A stretch of 49,855 bases of DNA from CAYXTI01 sp964468495 (GCA_964468495.1 CAYXTI010000009.1:1-49855); one strand, 5' to 3'. Counted from the first letter of the stretch, positions 16,290 to 25,989 are shown. Numbers and translations: made by a program. Notes: generated by a model not told the origin, from the letters alone.

Positions 16290-17825
16290 ATGAATATAGA
16301 AAACCTAAATTATACGCCTTTTGCAAGGAAGTATCGTCCTAAGAATTTTTTACAACTTAAAGGGCAGGAAGTTCTAGTTAAATCATTAAGTTATTGTATT
16401 GAAAATAATAAAATATCTCAAACTTACTTATTATCAGGAATAAGAGGAATAGGAAAAACCTCTGCTGCTCGAATAATCGCTAAAACAGTTAATTGTACAA
16501 ATAGAAGCAAAGAGGATAATTATATTAAAGCATGTGATCAATGTACAAATTGTAAAAGCTGTAATGATTTTAATCATCCTGATATTATTGAAATTGATGC
16601 TGCTAGTAAAACAAGTATTGATGATATTAGAGAGATCATTGAGAGTAGTGAATATAAACCACTTATAGCGAAATATAAGATATTTATTGTTGATGAATTA
16701 CATATGCTTTCTAAAAATGCTTTTAATGCAATGTTAAAAACAATAGAAGAACCACCAGAACATGTAATATTTTTATTTGCTACAACGGAGATACATAAGC
16801 TACCATTAACAATTTTATCAAGATGCCATAGATATGACTTAAAAAGACTAAGTAGCAAGGAAATTTATTCATTACTTGTTGAAATTCTAAATAAAGAAGG
16901 TATAGACTTTGAAAGTGAAGCTTTGCATCATATTATTAAAAAATCTGAAGGATCAGCTCGTGACGCAATAACACTACTTGAACAAGCAACACACTATAAT
17001 GTTAATACATACAAAAAAATTACTACAGACAATATCAACCAAATGTTAGGAATAGTTAATACTTCTATTATTATAGAATTATTACAACATATATCTAAAA
17101 AAAGAGATAGTGAGGCATTAAATATAATAACAAAAATATATAATACATATCATTTAAAGCACTTTTTTGAAGATTTAACTAATTTTATTGCCAATTTATG
17201 TAAAATAAAAATCACTAATGATTATTCTGATTCAATAAACTTATTATATATTGAGAAAATAAAAGAAATTTTAGTAGATTTTTCTCTATCTAGATTAAAT
17301 ATTCTATGGCAAATTTTTAATAATGGAATTAAAGAAATTAAAGATTCCCATAATGAATTGATTAATGCTGAAATGTTAATAATAAAAGCATTATATGCAT
17401 CTACTATACCCTCAATTGAAGATATAGCTCAATTATACAATCAAAATAAAATAGATCATGAAGATAAAGCATATCAAATAACAGAAAATAAAAAAAAAGT
17501 AAACATTAGTTCTTTTTTAAAATTTTGTATATCTCAAAATAATATTGGAATATATTATACACTATTAAATGAAGTAGAAATCATTGATTTTAATGATCAA
17601 ATACTAAAAATAGTGTGTGTAAAAGATATAAATAATATAGAGATAACAAAATTACTTAAAAAATGGGGAGGTAGTAATAATTGGCTTTTAATAGTAAATA
17701 AGGTAGCAAAAATAACTACTATAAAAAATACTATGATAACAGAACTACAATTATATCAAAGTTTTCAAAAAATAGAAAAATATTTTCCTAAAGCAAAAAT
17801 TTCAGATATAATTCTTAAAAATTAA
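16290..17825 (+). CDS. dnaX: DNA polymerase III subunit gamma/tau
   Basis: Clamp-loader ATPase of the replicative polymerase, 511 residues. Domain I has Walker A SGIRGIGKT (49-57), zinc ligands Cys69, Cys82, Cys85 and Cys88, Walker B IVDELHM (133-139), sensor 1 LFATTE (162-167) and the SRC motif with arginine-finger Arg178. Domains II and III run to about residue 370. A Lys/Asn-rich linker leads to a short C-terminal tau region (about 405-511). A run of nine A (17490-17498, codons 401-403) lies in the linker. Slippage by one base either way meets a stop within four codons, which would yield a gamma-like short form. It is first of the dnaX-ybaB-recR cluster (16-base gap to ybaB). Confidence 0.95.
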   Translation: MNIENLNYTPFARKYRPKNFLQLKGQEVLVKSLSYCIENNKISQTYLLSGIRGIGKTSAARIIAKTVNCTNRSKEDNYIKACDQCTNCKSCNDFNHPDIIEIDAASKTSIDDIREIIESSEYKPLIAKYKIFIVDELHMLSKNAFNAMLKTIEEPPEHVIFLFATTEIHKLPLTILSRCHRYDLKRLSSKEIYSLLVEILNKEGIDFESEALHHIIKKSEGSARDAITLLEQATHYNVNTYKKITTDNINQMLGIVNTSIIIELLQHISKKRDSEALNIITKIYNTYHLKHFFEDLTNFIANLCKIKITNDYSDSINLLYIEKIKEILVDFSLSRLNILWQIFNNGIKEIKDSHNELINAEMLIIKALYASTIPSIEDIAQLYNQNKIDHEDKAYQITENKKKVNISSFLKFCISQNNIGIYYTLLNEVEIIDFNDQILKIVCVKDINNIEITKLLKKWGGSNNWLLIVNKVAKITTIKNTMITELQLYQSFQKIEKYFPKAKISDIILKN

Positions 17826-17841
17826 AAAGAATAAATAAGTT

Positions 17842-18165
17842 ATGAATATAAATAATTTTCTAGATCAAGCACAGGGAATGCAACAAAAAATAAAGGAAAT
17901 ACAAAATAAAATGAATAGTATGGAATTTGAAGGTAATTCTGGAGGAAATTTAGTTACTATTCACATTAATGGAACAGGAATTATAAAAAAAGTATCTATA
18001 GATCCATCATTACTTAATATAAATGAAAAAAATGTACTAGAAGATCTTATTGTTGCAGCATATAATGAGGCAAAAGATAAAGCTGATAAAATTGCCAAAA
18101 GTAATATGTCAAATTCTATAGGTAATATTACTGATATGTTAGGACTTAAGAATTTACTTTTTTAA
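17842..18165 (+). CDS. ybaB: YbaB/EbfC family nucleoid-associated protein
   Basis: A 107-residue dimeric DNA-binding protein of the YbaB/EbfC family. The N-terminal helix (about 1-30, QAQGMQQKIKEIQNKMNSME) forms the tweezer-like dimer. The conserved GNSGGNLVTIHINGTG strand-loop-strand follows, and the C-terminal helix includes VAAYNEAKDKADKIAK. The family coats DNA non-specifically and is encoded between dnaX and recR in most bacteria, exactly as here (16 bases after dnaX, 8 before recR). Its precise role in recombination or nucleoid structure is unsettled. Confidence 0.92.
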   Translation: MNINNFLDQAQGMQQKIKEIQNKMNSMEFEGNSGGNLVTIHINGTGIIKKVSIDPSLLNINEKNVLEDLIVAAYNEAKDKADKIAKSNMSNSIGNITDMLGLKNLLF

Positions 18166-18173
18166 TATATTAC

Positions 18174-18773
18174 ATGGAAGATAATAATGCACTTAATCAG
18201 TTAATTTATTTATTTTCAAAATTACCAGGATTAGGTAATAGGTCTGCAAGAAGAATTGTTGTACATTTATTACAAAATAAAGAATTAAGACTTGAAGGGC
18301 TAATAGAAGGACTTTCAAATGCAGCAAAAAAAATTAATTATTGTACTATCTGTAATAATATAGATTCTGGAAAAATATGTACTATCTGTAGTAACAATAA
18401 TCGTACTAATAACATTATTGCTGTAGTAGAAACTGTAGTAGATTTATGGGCTATTGAAAGAAGTAGTAGTTTTCAAGGCAGATATCATATTCTAAATAAT
18501 ATATCTAATTCAACGAAAAAATTAGAAATTAATCTAAATTTAAATAATTTAGTAAGTAGATGTAAAAATAATAATACAAAAGAATTAATTATCGCTACTA
18601 ATTCTACTATAGATGGGCAAACTACAGCTTATTTAATAATGGAATATTTTAAATCATATCCTAGCATTAAAATCACCCGTTTAGCAAGCGGTATCCCTAT
18701 AGGAGGCGAGCTAGATTATCTAGATGAAGGAACAGTGACTGCTGCTTTAGAAAGCAGAAAACCTTTTTTATAA
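18174..18773 (+). CDS. recR: Recombination mediator RecR
   Basis: Ring-forming RecR helps RecO and RecF load RecA on gapped DNA. The 199-residue protein shows the helix-hairpin-helix region LPGLGNRSARRI (near residue 18) and a zinc finger with Cys-x2-Cys repeats (YCTICNN and ICTICSN). The Toprim domain follows, including the VVETVVDLWAIE segment and the ELIIATN strand. The C-terminal family signature TRLASGIPIGGELDYLDEGT is complete. The length is normal. It is last in the dnaX-ybaB-recR cluster; hemC converges on it 88 bases downstream. Confidence 0.95.
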   Translation: MEDNNALNQLIYLFSKLPGLGNRSARRIVVHLLQNKELRLEGLIEGLSNAAKKINYCTICNNIDSGKICTICSNNNRTNNIIAVVETVVDLWAIERSSSFQGRYHILNNISNSTKKLEINLNLNNLVSRCKNNNTKELIIATNSTIDGQTTAYLIMEYFKSYPSIKITRLASGIPIGGELDYLDEGTVTAALESRKPFL

Positions 18774-18860
18774 TATAAGAAAAACTAAAAAATACTAATT
18801 AAATCCTTATTATTATTAAAAAATATAATTTTTATTTCAGCTATATTAAGATTATTTATA

Positions 18861-19763
18861 TTATAGACCTATTTTATCTTTTATAGCTTTAGCTGCTCTA
18901 ATAGACATTAACTTAGATTCATTAATAGTTGATATATCATTATAAAAAGCAAAATTGTTACTATTAGTATCTGCAAACATATAGCTTGCCTTAATTTTAT
19001 TATCTTGATATTGAGCATATGCTGCTAACGGTGTATTACAATCTGCATTAAAATATGATAAAAATGCTCTCTCAGTGGACATCAAATGCCAAGTAGGAAT
19101 ATGATTAATTGCTGCACATATATTTTTTATATCATCATTTGATGACTCCGATATTTCTACACTAATTACACCTTGACCAATAGCAGGAATCATCTTATCT
19201 ACTGTTAAATAATGACATATGTTTTTATCAAATAAATTCATTCTTTTTAACCCAGCAGCAGCTAATATAGTAGCATCAACATTATTATCTTGTTTTAACT
19301 TGTCTAATCTAGTTTGAACATTACCACGAAATATACAAAACTTAATATCTGGTCTAACCATTTCAATAAATTTTTTTCTACGAACAGAAGATGATCCTAT
19401 TACTCCTCCTTCTGGTATTTCATCAATAGTTTTATACTTTAAAGATACAAAGACATCTCTTGCATCTAATCTCTCAGATACTGCTGCAATTAAAAGTCCT
19501 TTTGGCAAAAAAGCAGGAACATCTTTCATAGAATGTACAGCCATATCTATCTTTTTTTCTTGTAGCTTTTGTTCTATATCTTTTAAAAATAAAGCTTTTC
19601 CTCCAATGTCATATAAATTTTTATCTTGAATTTTATCTCCGCTAGTTATTATAGGAATAATTTTACAAACTACTCTTGGAACTAATTTTTTTATCTTTTC
19701 AATAATAATATTAGTTTGTATTAAAGATAACATACTACTTCTTGTTCCTATTCTTATATACAT
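18861..19763 (-). CDS. hemC: Porphobilinogen deaminase (hydroxymethylbilane synthase)
   Basis: Polymerises four porphobilinogens into hydroxymethylbilane in heme synthesis. The 300-residue protein has the dipyrromethane-cofactor Cys242 in NADCNTPLAAYA, the catalytic Asp81 in VHSMKDVP (E. coli Asp84), and the Arg-rich substrate-binding segments SSVRRK (125-130) and FRGNVQTRLDKL. The N-terminal RIGTRSSMLSLIQT is typical. Presence of hemC alongside ctaB and the cox genes shows that heme for respiration is made inside the bacterium, at least from this step. Monocistronic as far as the sequence shows; tlc lies 115 bases upstream on the same strand. Confidence 0.95.
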   Translation of the reverse strand: MYIRIGTRSSMLSLIQTNIIIEKIKKLVPRVVCKIIPIITSGDKIQDKNLYDIGGKALFLKDIEQKLQEKKIDMAVHSMKDVPAFLPKGLLIAAVSERLDARDVFVSLKYKTIDEIPEGGVIGSSSVRRKKFIEMVRPDIKFCIFRGNVQTRLDKLKQDNNVDATILAAAGLKRMNLFDKNICHYLTVDKMIPAIGQGVISVEISESSNDDIKNICAAINHIPTWHLMSTERAFLSYFNADCNTPLAAYAQYQDNKIKASYMFADTNSNNFAFYNDISTINESKLMSIRAAKAIKDKIGL

Positions 19764-19878
19764 TAAACACTACCTACCATAAATAGCTATAAATCATTTT
19801 ACAAAATTTTATTACATTAAAAATTATATAATGATAACAACTAAAACAAACACCAAATATAAATTTATATAAATAATA

Positions 19879-21378
19879 TTAAAACATTTTTTTATATTCT
19901 AAGTATATTTTTTGTGTAGCAAATATCCAAATGATACAAACTATCACAAATATAATCATCAATGATAAAGATATTGATTGATAAGTTGCCCTTGGAAAAA
20001 TAGTAAAAATAATAGATAAAATAAAACCACTAGCTGATTTACCAATTTTAGGACTAATAATATCTACTGCAGCTTTACCTTTAGTTCTTAATTCTTGATT
20101 AAGAGGTATATATAACATTTGTATAGATGTATCCCATATTGAGTATTTTGATCCTTTAGAAAGAACATTTTGTATAGTTCCTACTACAACAGTAAATACT
20201 AATGGAGACACTAAATTAAAGAAAGAAAAGTATGTAACAATTTCATTATCCCATACTACTAATAGAAAAAATATTACTCCACTAATAAATATTATCAAAG
20301 GAACAATTAAGACAGCAATGAACCAATTTTTAGATCTAATAATATTATTTCCAATAATAGTCATTATCATAATTACAATACCAGTCCACAGTATATATAT
20401 ACTGTTAAAAGCTGCATACTCTTTTACGGTCGGATATAATTCTTTAATTTTTGACTTCCATACTGATTCTACTAAATTCATTGCTAATCCAAAGGATGCA
20501 GAACATAACAGCATAATCCATAAATACTTAGATTTAGTTATATATTTGAAGCTTTTTAAAATTCCCATGCTATTTTTTTGAGATACTAAATATTTTAACT
20601 TTTGATTATTATATTTTATGATATTTTTTTTAGTAATATAGGTTACTAACATGCATGATAACAAAGAAGCTATGGCTACAAAAACAACTGTTATTTGAGC
20701 AAATAAAATCTTATTTGTTTTATTAGAAATATAAGCATCACCTAAATTTTTATCTAAAGCTAAATACATTACAATTAATCCAACAAATATTAATGAAGAA
20801 TTACCAAATAATGAAAATAAAGTATAAAAACGCTTTGCCTCTTCAGTATTAGTAACTTCATTAGCCAATTGCCAGAATAACAATACATAAAATACATTAG
20901 GCCAAATCTCAGCCATTACATAAAATAATACATAACTCCAATTACCTATAAGAGATATATGCCATTTTAAATAAGGATAATTATCCATTAAATAAGCGAC
21001 TACTTTTTTATCTAAATGAAAAAAATCAATATTTGGATATAATATAAAAGCAAATAATAAAAAAAATACAGTAAAACCTAGTGATAAGTATCTAAATATC
21101 TTTTCAAAAGACAAATGATTAACCAATTTTGCATATAAAATAACAAATAAAGCTGCCACTGGAGTAACACAATATAACTTTACAAAACTTGTAACCTCAG
21201 CGCTTATCTCTATAATCAAGATACTATCCTTTAATATTCGTAATATATTTTGGCTAAATAAAATACAAAACATCAATGCAGCTATGGGGAAGAACTTACT
21301 TAATTCAGATTTTTTTAGAGGCCATAAAATATTCACTAATTTATTTTTTATCAACCTTAATGAAATTTTAAAAACCAT
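19879..21378 (-). CDS. tlc: ADP/ATP translocase (nucleotide transporter Tlc)
   Basis: Imports host ATP in exchange for bacterial ADP, a hallmark of obligate intracellular energy parasites (Rickettsiales, Chlamydiae) and plastids. The 499-residue protein has twelve hydrophobic segments and family motifs: FFPIAALMFCILFSQNILR in the first helix, AEIWPNVFYVLLFWQLAN in the middle, and WDTSIQMLYIPLNQELRTKGKA in the C-terminal half, the latter giving the strongest match. The length equals that of Rickettsia Tlc1 (about 498). A TTG start at 21384 would add two residues; I chose the ATG at 21378. Rickettsia has five paralogues with different substrates, so nucleotide exchange of ATP/ADP rather than GTP or other nucleotides is inferred from overall similarity to Tlc1, not proven. 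Confidence 0.93.
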   Translation of the reverse strand: MVFKISLRLIKNKLVNILWPLKKSELSKFFPIAALMFCILFSQNILRILKDSILIIEISAEVTSFVKLYCVTPVAALFVILYAKLVNHLSFEKIFRYLSLGFTVFFLLFAFILYPNIDFFHLDKKVVAYLMDNYPYLKWHISLIGNWSYVLFYVMAEIWPNVFYVLLFWQLANEVTNTEEAKRFYTLFSLFGNSSLIFVGLIVMYLALDKNLGDAYISNKTNKILFAQITVVFVAIASLLSCMLVTYITKKNIIKYNNQKLKYLVSQKNSMGILKSFKYITKSKYLWIMLLCSASFGLAMNLVESVWKSKIKELYPTVKEYAAFNSIYILWTGIVIMIMTIIGNNIIRSKNWFIAVLIVPLIIFISGVIFFLLVVWDNEIVTYFSFFNLVSPLVFTVVVGTIQNVLSKGSKYSIWDTSIQMLYIPLNQELRTKGKAAVDIISPKIGKSASGFILSIIFTIFPRATYQSISLSLMIIFVIVCIIWIFATQKIYLEYKKMF

Positions 21379-21384
21379 AAACAA

Positions 21385-21742
21385 AATAATTAATAATTAT
21401 AAAGAGAAAATAGTTAATAACCTAATAAATACTTAGATTTTAAATTGATATAGAATAAAAAATTTAGAATAACTATAAATTATAGCCTATATAAAATGTT
21501 TATCAAATTTATAATATAGAACAAACCACCCTAATTTTAAAAATAATATTAGATATTTTTAAAATTCCATCTACATAAATACAAAATATTTTATTAATTT
21601 TATCATAAATATGCTCTACTCTATAATAGTAAGTAAAGACATATATTTACAAATATTAGATCTTTATAACATATATTACATTATTATCAGATCAAAATTA
21701 ATAAATTAATATTTAGATCTTATTATATAAAAATTATTATCA
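21385..21742. other. Gap between gatB and tlc, with a 13-bp hairpin
   Basis: 358 bases with no supportable gene. The clearest element is a perfect 13-bp inverted repeat AATTTTAAAAATA (21533-21545) with TATTTTTAAAATT (21554-21566), about 180-210 bases past the gatB stop. It may act as a terminator for gatCAB on the minus strand. Two AGATCTTTAT/AGATCTTATT-like direct repeats lie near 21658 and 21714. The tlc promoter presumably lies near 21400-21480. Confidence 0.45.
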
Positions 21743-23206
21743 TTAACTATTATTATTTTTTAATTTATCTTTAAGTAATTTATTTACTATATTAGGACTA
21801 GCCTTACCTTGACTCTTTTTCATAACCTGCCCTACAAAAAAACCAAATAATTTTTCCTTTCCATTCTTATAATCTATAATAGAGCTCTTATTTTCTTCTA
21901 ATACTTTATCAATTAAAAATTCTATTTTATTAGCATCAGACAATTGAATTAATCCTTTATCTTTAACTATTTTATTTGGACTTAATCCAGTAGAAAACAT
22001 CATACTAAATATTTCCTTTGCCATCTTCCCTGAAATAGTATTATTCTGAATTAAAACAATCAACTCTTTTAACATAAGAGGTTTAATTTTACATTCTTTT
22101 ATATTAGTTTTATATTTATTTAAATAAGAAAATAATTCACTAATAATCCAATTCGCTACAATTTGTGCATTAGATTCCTTACTAGCCTCTTCAAAATACT
22201 TTGCCACTTCTATATCTGAAACTAATAATTTTGCATCATTAAATGATAAACCTAAGATATTTATATAACGAGTCATTTTTTGATCTGGTAATTCTGGTAA
22301 CCCATTATATATACTAGTAATAACTTCATCTTCTAGGATTATTGGTAATAAATCTGGATCTGGAAAATAACGATAATCAGTAGCATCCTCCTTTGATCTC
22401 ATTGTTTTTGTTTCTCCTATATCAACATCAAATAACCTTGTTTCCTGCTTTACCTTTTCTCCATTTTCTATAATCTCAACTTGACGCCTAGCTTCAAACT
22501 CTATAGCTTTTATAATATTACGAGTAGAATTTAAGTTTTTAATTTCGCACCTAGTACCTAATGAATGATTTTCTTTTCTTACTGAAACATTAGCATCACA
22601 TCTCATTGATCCTTGGTCCATATTTCCATCACAAGACTCTATATAACATAAAATGTTTTGTAATTTTTTGATATATTCAGCAGCTTCATATGGAGAATAA
22701 ATAACAGGATTAGTTACTATCTCCATAAGAGCAATTCCTGCCCTATTAAGATCAATTAAACTATATTGATCAGATTGATCATGTATACTTTTTCCTGCAT
22801 CTTGTTCTAAATGTATACGATTAATTATAATTTTTCTATCAATGCCATCTTCATTAGTAATAAATAAATAACCATTTTCTGCTATTGGATAATAAAATTG
22901 TGAAATTTGATAACCTTGAGGTAAATCAGGATAAAAATAATTCTTTCTATCAAACACAGATACTTTATTAATTTTTGCATTTAGTGCTAAACCAGTTTTT
23001 ATTGCTTGTTCTACACAAAACTCATTTATAATAGGTAAGGTACCAGGCATAGCTGCATCAAATAATGATACTTGACTATTAGCCGCAGCTCCAAAAATAG
23101 TAGAGCTCCTTGAAAATAATTTACTTAAAGACGAAATTTGAGCATGAACCTCAAGTCCAATTACATATTGCCATCTTTTGGTTATATTTCCATCAATGTA
23201 AGCCAC
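21743..23206 (-). CDS. gatB: Asp-tRNA(Asn)/Glu-tRNA(Gln) amidotransferase subunit B
   Basis: Kinase/transamidation subunit of GatCAB, 487 residues. It activates Glu-tRNA-Gln (and Asp-tRNA-Asn) for amidation when glutaminyl-tRNA synthetase is absent. The N-terminal WQYVIGLEVHAQ, the FYPDLPQGYQISQF motif, and CDGNMDQGSMRCDANVSVR (203-221 region) are family signatures. The C-terminal YqeY-like tail domain (about 340-487) is present. The start is GTG (CAC on the plus strand at 23204-23206). It overlaps the gatA stop by one base (TAGTG), and this gives the usual N-terminus shortly before the VIGLEVH motif. The gene is last in gatC-gatA-gatB. Confidence 0.95.
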   Translation of the reverse strand: MAYIDGNITKRWQYVIGLEVHAQISSLSKLFSRSSTIFGAAANSQVSLFDAAMPGTLPIINEFCVEQAIKTGLALNAKINKVSVFDRKNYFYPDLPQGYQISQFYYPIAENGYLFITNEDGIDRKIIINRIHLEQDAGKSIHDQSDQYSLIDLNRAGIALMEIVTNPVIYSPYEAAEYIKKLQNILCYIESCDGNMDQGSMRCDANVSVRKENHSLGTRCEIKNLNSTRNIIKAIEFEARRQVEIIENGEKVKQETRLFDVDIGETKTMRSKEDATDYRYFPDPDLLPIILEDEVITSIYNGLPELPDQKMTRYINILGLSFNDAKLLVSDIEVAKYFEEASKESNAQIVANWIISELFSYLNKYKTNIKECKIKPLMLKELIVLIQNNTISGKMAKEIFSMMFSTGLSPNKIVKDKGLIQLSDANKIEFLIDKVLEENKSSIIDYKNGKEKLFGFFVGQVMKKSQGKASPNIVNKLLKDKLKNNNS

Positions 23207-24690
23207 TAAAAACCTCTTGGAATAAAATTGAGATTCTTATTTGCTCTTTCTATTGCGGCAGCTACTCTAATCATATTATATTCATCAAAATGCGAAGCAA
23301 TAATTTGCATCCCTAAAGGAAGCATATCCTTCTTTGTTAAAGAAGCTGGAACAGACATACAAGGTAATCCGGCTAGACTTGCTGGGATAGTAAAAATATC
23401 ATTTAAATACATCTGTAATGACGAATATTTACTATCTTTAATAGCAAAAGCTGCTGTTGGAGCAGTAGGTAATAATATCACATCTACTTTACTAAAAGCA
23501 TTTTTAAAATCTTCCTTTATTAAATGTCGTATTTTTTGTGCTGTTAAATAATAAGTATTTTTATATTTTGCTGATAAAACATATGTTCCAAGCATAATCC
23601 TGCGCTTTACTTCTATCCCAAAACCTTCACTTCTAGATAAGCTATATAATTCTTCTAAAGAGATATCTTGCTTATTACTACGATAACCATATCTTATCCC
23701 ATCATATCTTGCTAAGTTAGAGGAGGCTTCTGCAGAAGATATAATATAATATGCCGCTAATGCATATTTTAAATTAGGCAACACTATATTTATTATTTTA
23801 CCTCCTTCTGATTGGACAATTTTTATTGAATCATCCCACATTTTTTGCACTTCATCGCTTATTCCTTTTATCTCACTAACATCAGTTAACATTCCTATTT
23901 TTATTCCTTTAATAGAATTCTTACTAGCAGATACTAATTTAGGTATATCTTTATTTACTGAAGTAGAATCTTTTGGATCAAAACCCATCATATTTTCTAA
24001 TAATAAAGCGCTATCTTTAACATTTCTTGTCAATATACCTGCTTGATCTAATGAACTAGCAAACGCTATCATTCCCCATCTTGAACATCTCCCATATGTT
24101 GGTTTAGCACCTACTAATCCAGTAAATGCTGCTGGTTGTCTAGTTGATCCTCCTGTATCACTTCCTAATGCTGCCATTGCACAAAAACTAGCCACTGCAG
24201 CTGCAGATCCTCCAGAAGATCCTCCTGGAACAAGATTTATATCATTATTTTTGCTTTTCCAGGGATTAATTACACTATTAAAATAACTAGTTATATTAGA
24301 AGATCCCATAGCCATCTCATCCATATTAGTCTTTCCTAGCATAATAGTACCAGAATCAATCATTTTTTGACTGACTGTTGATTCATAAGTGGGAACAAAA
24401 TTACTGAGCATTTTTGAACATGAGGTAGTTCTAATGCCCTTTGTACAAAATAAATCTTTAATAGCTATTGGTATTCCTTCTAGCTTACGATTTTTACTAT
24501 TTTGATATAAATAATCAGCTTTTTTTGCATTTTTTAAAGCTATTTCAGTATTTTCTAAAACATAGCTATTTAAATAGCTATAACTTTCCATTGCCTTAAC
24601 ATGTGCTAATACCAACTCACCAACAGTAAATTCTTTTTTTCTTAAACTATCTAATGCTTCAGTTACTGATAATTTATTTAGTTTATCCAT
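23206..24690 (-). CDS. gatA: Asp-tRNA(Asn)/Glu-tRNA(Gln) amidotransferase subunit A
   Basis: Glutaminase subunit that supplies ammonia to GatB, 494 residues. The amidase-signature triad is intact: Lys78 (PIAIKDLF), cis-Ser158 in GGSSGGSAAA, and nucleophile Ser182 in GSDTGGSTRQPA. The 24-residue spacing between the two serines matches characterised GatA. I chose the ATG at 24690; a TTG at 24714 would add eight residues that read FQKRLII and are not family-like. With this start the gene overlaps the end of gatC by 8 bases and gatB by 1 base, a tightly coupled operon that makes the three subunits in equal amounts. Confidence 0.96.
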   Translation of the reverse strand: MDKLNKLSVTEALDSLRKKEFTVGELVLAHVKAMESYSYLNSYVLENTEIALKNAKKADYLYQNSKNRKLEGIPIAIKDLFCTKGIRTTSCSKMLSNFVPTYESTVSQKMIDSGTIMLGKTNMDEMAMGSSNITSYFNSVINPWKSKNNDINLVPGGSSGGSAAAVASFCAMAALGSDTGGSTRQPAAFTGLVGAKPTYGRCSRWGMIAFASSLDQAGILTRNVKDSALLLENMMGFDPKDSTSVNKDIPKLVSASKNSIKGIKIGMLTDVSEIKGISDEVQKMWDDSIKIVQSEGGKIINIVLPNLKYALAAYYIISSAEASSNLARYDGIRYGYRSNKQDISLEELYSLSRSEGFGIEVKRRIMLGTYVLSAKYKNTYYLTAQKIRHLIKEDFKNAFSKVDVILLPTAPTAAFAIKDSKYSSLQMYLNDIFTIPASLAGLPCMSVPASLTKKDMLPLGMQIIASHFDEYNMIRVAAAIERANKNLNFIPRGF

Positions 24691-25003
24691 TATTATTAGT
24701 CTTTTTTGGAACAATGTAATATTGTTCTTCTTTTTTTATTAAATCTAAATTTACTTGTTCTTTATCTACAAGCATAGAAAATAATTCATTTGTAATATTT
24801 TTTTCAGTTACAATATCCTTATCCATACGTAATTTTGTTGTTCTAATATTATCTAGAGGAACATTATTACAATCTATATCTTTTAACACATCTATTATAG
24901 TAATAAAATTATTAAGGCTAGTTATTAAATCTGTAATTTCACTATCCGAAAAGCTAAGCTTTGCTAATTTCATTACCTTATTTATATCATTAACATTAAT
25001 CAC
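24683..25003 (-). CDS. gatC: Asp-tRNA(Asn)/Glu-tRNA(Gln) amidotransferase subunit C
   Basis: Small stabilising subunit that wraps around the GatA-GatB interface, 106 residues. Family pattern: VNDINKVMKLAKLSFSDSEI at the N-terminus, a helix LNNFITIIDVLKDID, a loop DNIRTTKLRMDKDIVTE matching the usual R-x-D segment, and a C-terminal tail ending in YIVPKK, which normally reads FVVPKV. The start is GTG at 25003, giving the expected ten residues before the conserved K-L-A-K-L. The first in-frame ATG would cut into the conserved helix. First gene of gatCAB. Confidence 0.92.
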   Translation of the reverse strand: MINVNDINKVMKLAKLSFSDSEITDLITSLNNFITIIDVLKDIDCNNVPLDNIRTTKLRMDKDIVTEKNITNELFSMLVDKEQVNLDLIKKEEQYYIVPKKTNNNG

Positions 25004-25250
25004 TATATAATAATATCCTCAAATCTTAAATTATAATTAATAACTTAATAAATTATTTTAATAGCTTCATTTTAATATTTCTTTAAACAGAATACTATCT
25101 AGTAAATTTATTATGCTCTAATGCAAAATTACATTAACTTATAATATTTTAAGTATTATACATAAACATGCATTAAATATCTCTTAAAATATATCTTATT
25201 TAGTCAAAGATTATATAAAATTAAGTAACGTAATAACATTCTACTTATAT

Positions 25251-25742
25251 CTATCTTTGGTTATAAATATTAGATTTCTTTTTTTTGCTTTTTTGTTTAT
25301 TTTTCTTGTCTTGAAGTTTACTAATTTTTTTAAAATTATTAGTAATGTTTTTGATTATAACATTATTATCGACTTTATTGATAGTAACTAATTTTTTTAT
25401 ACCAACTTTCTGATGCCCATTTTTTAGCGTCTCTGTTTGTTTTACTATACCTTTCTCATCAAAAATTATCTTAAAAATCTTCTGCTCTTTTACATTAGCA
25501 GGTAATCCAGCTGTAGATTTCATTTCTCTATAAATATAATACCAAACATTATTATGTTCTGGAATATAACTTGGAGGTCCTAATATATCTTTTACTTCTG
25601 ATGCAGATAATTCTTGATTTTGGACTACATCACTTAATTGATCAGAAATATAGTTACCTTTATAGAAGGTATCAGTACATCCAATAATATTAAATATAAA
25701 TAGTAAAAAATAAATTTTAAATAGATAATGATTTAAAGCCAT
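25251..25742 (-). CDS. bamE: Outer-membrane assembly lipoprotein BamE
   Basis: Lipoprotein of the BAM complex that inserts beta-barrel proteins into the outer membrane. The 163-residue protein has a signal peptide ending in lipobox IIGC, with Cys22 lipidated. The SmpA/OmlA domain follows: GNYISDQLSDVV, SASEVKDILGPPSYI and NVWYYIYREM are diagnostic. The C-terminus is a Lys/Asn-rich extension (about 110-163) that is longer and more basic than usual, ending in KKKKSN. The TTG at 25763 would add seven residues; the ATG at 25742 gives a better signal peptide. It is divergent from rpmF, an arrangement seen in other alphaproteobacteria, where bamE adjoins the rpmF-plsX-fabH region. Its clients would include TamA and the autotransporter barrel in this window. 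Confidence 0.85.
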   Translation of the reverse strand: MALNHYLFKIYFLLFIFNIIGCTDTFYKGNYISDQLSDVVQNQELSASEVKDILGPPSYIPEHNNVWYYIYREMKSTAGLPANVKEQKIFKIIFDEKGIVKQTETLKNGHQKVGIKKLVTINKVDNNVIIKNITNNFKKISKLQDKKNKQKSKKKKSNIYNQR

Positions 25743-25920
25743 ATAAATTGGATTTTTATACAAAATTATTTTAATAATAACTTAATTGATAATAAAATTT
25801 TATATATTACAACAAAAATTCTATATTTATAAATAAAATTATAGTATAGATTTAACTGCTATAATATAGTACAATAAGCAGTCATTTAGCAAACACTTTT
25901 TAATGTTAATAAATTTTTAG

Positions 25921-25940
25921 TGCAATTTAATGCAATTTAA
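25921..25940. repeat. Tandem 10-base repeat before rpmF
   Basis: TGCAATTTAA occurs twice in direct tandem, 50 bases before the rpmF start codon. It lies in the 247-base divergent region between bamE and rpmF and could be a regulator half-site pair or simple slippage. Confidence 0.6.
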
Positions 25941-25989
25941 CCTAACAATCAAATTTTATTTTATATAATTTTCTAGAGGTATTTATAAA

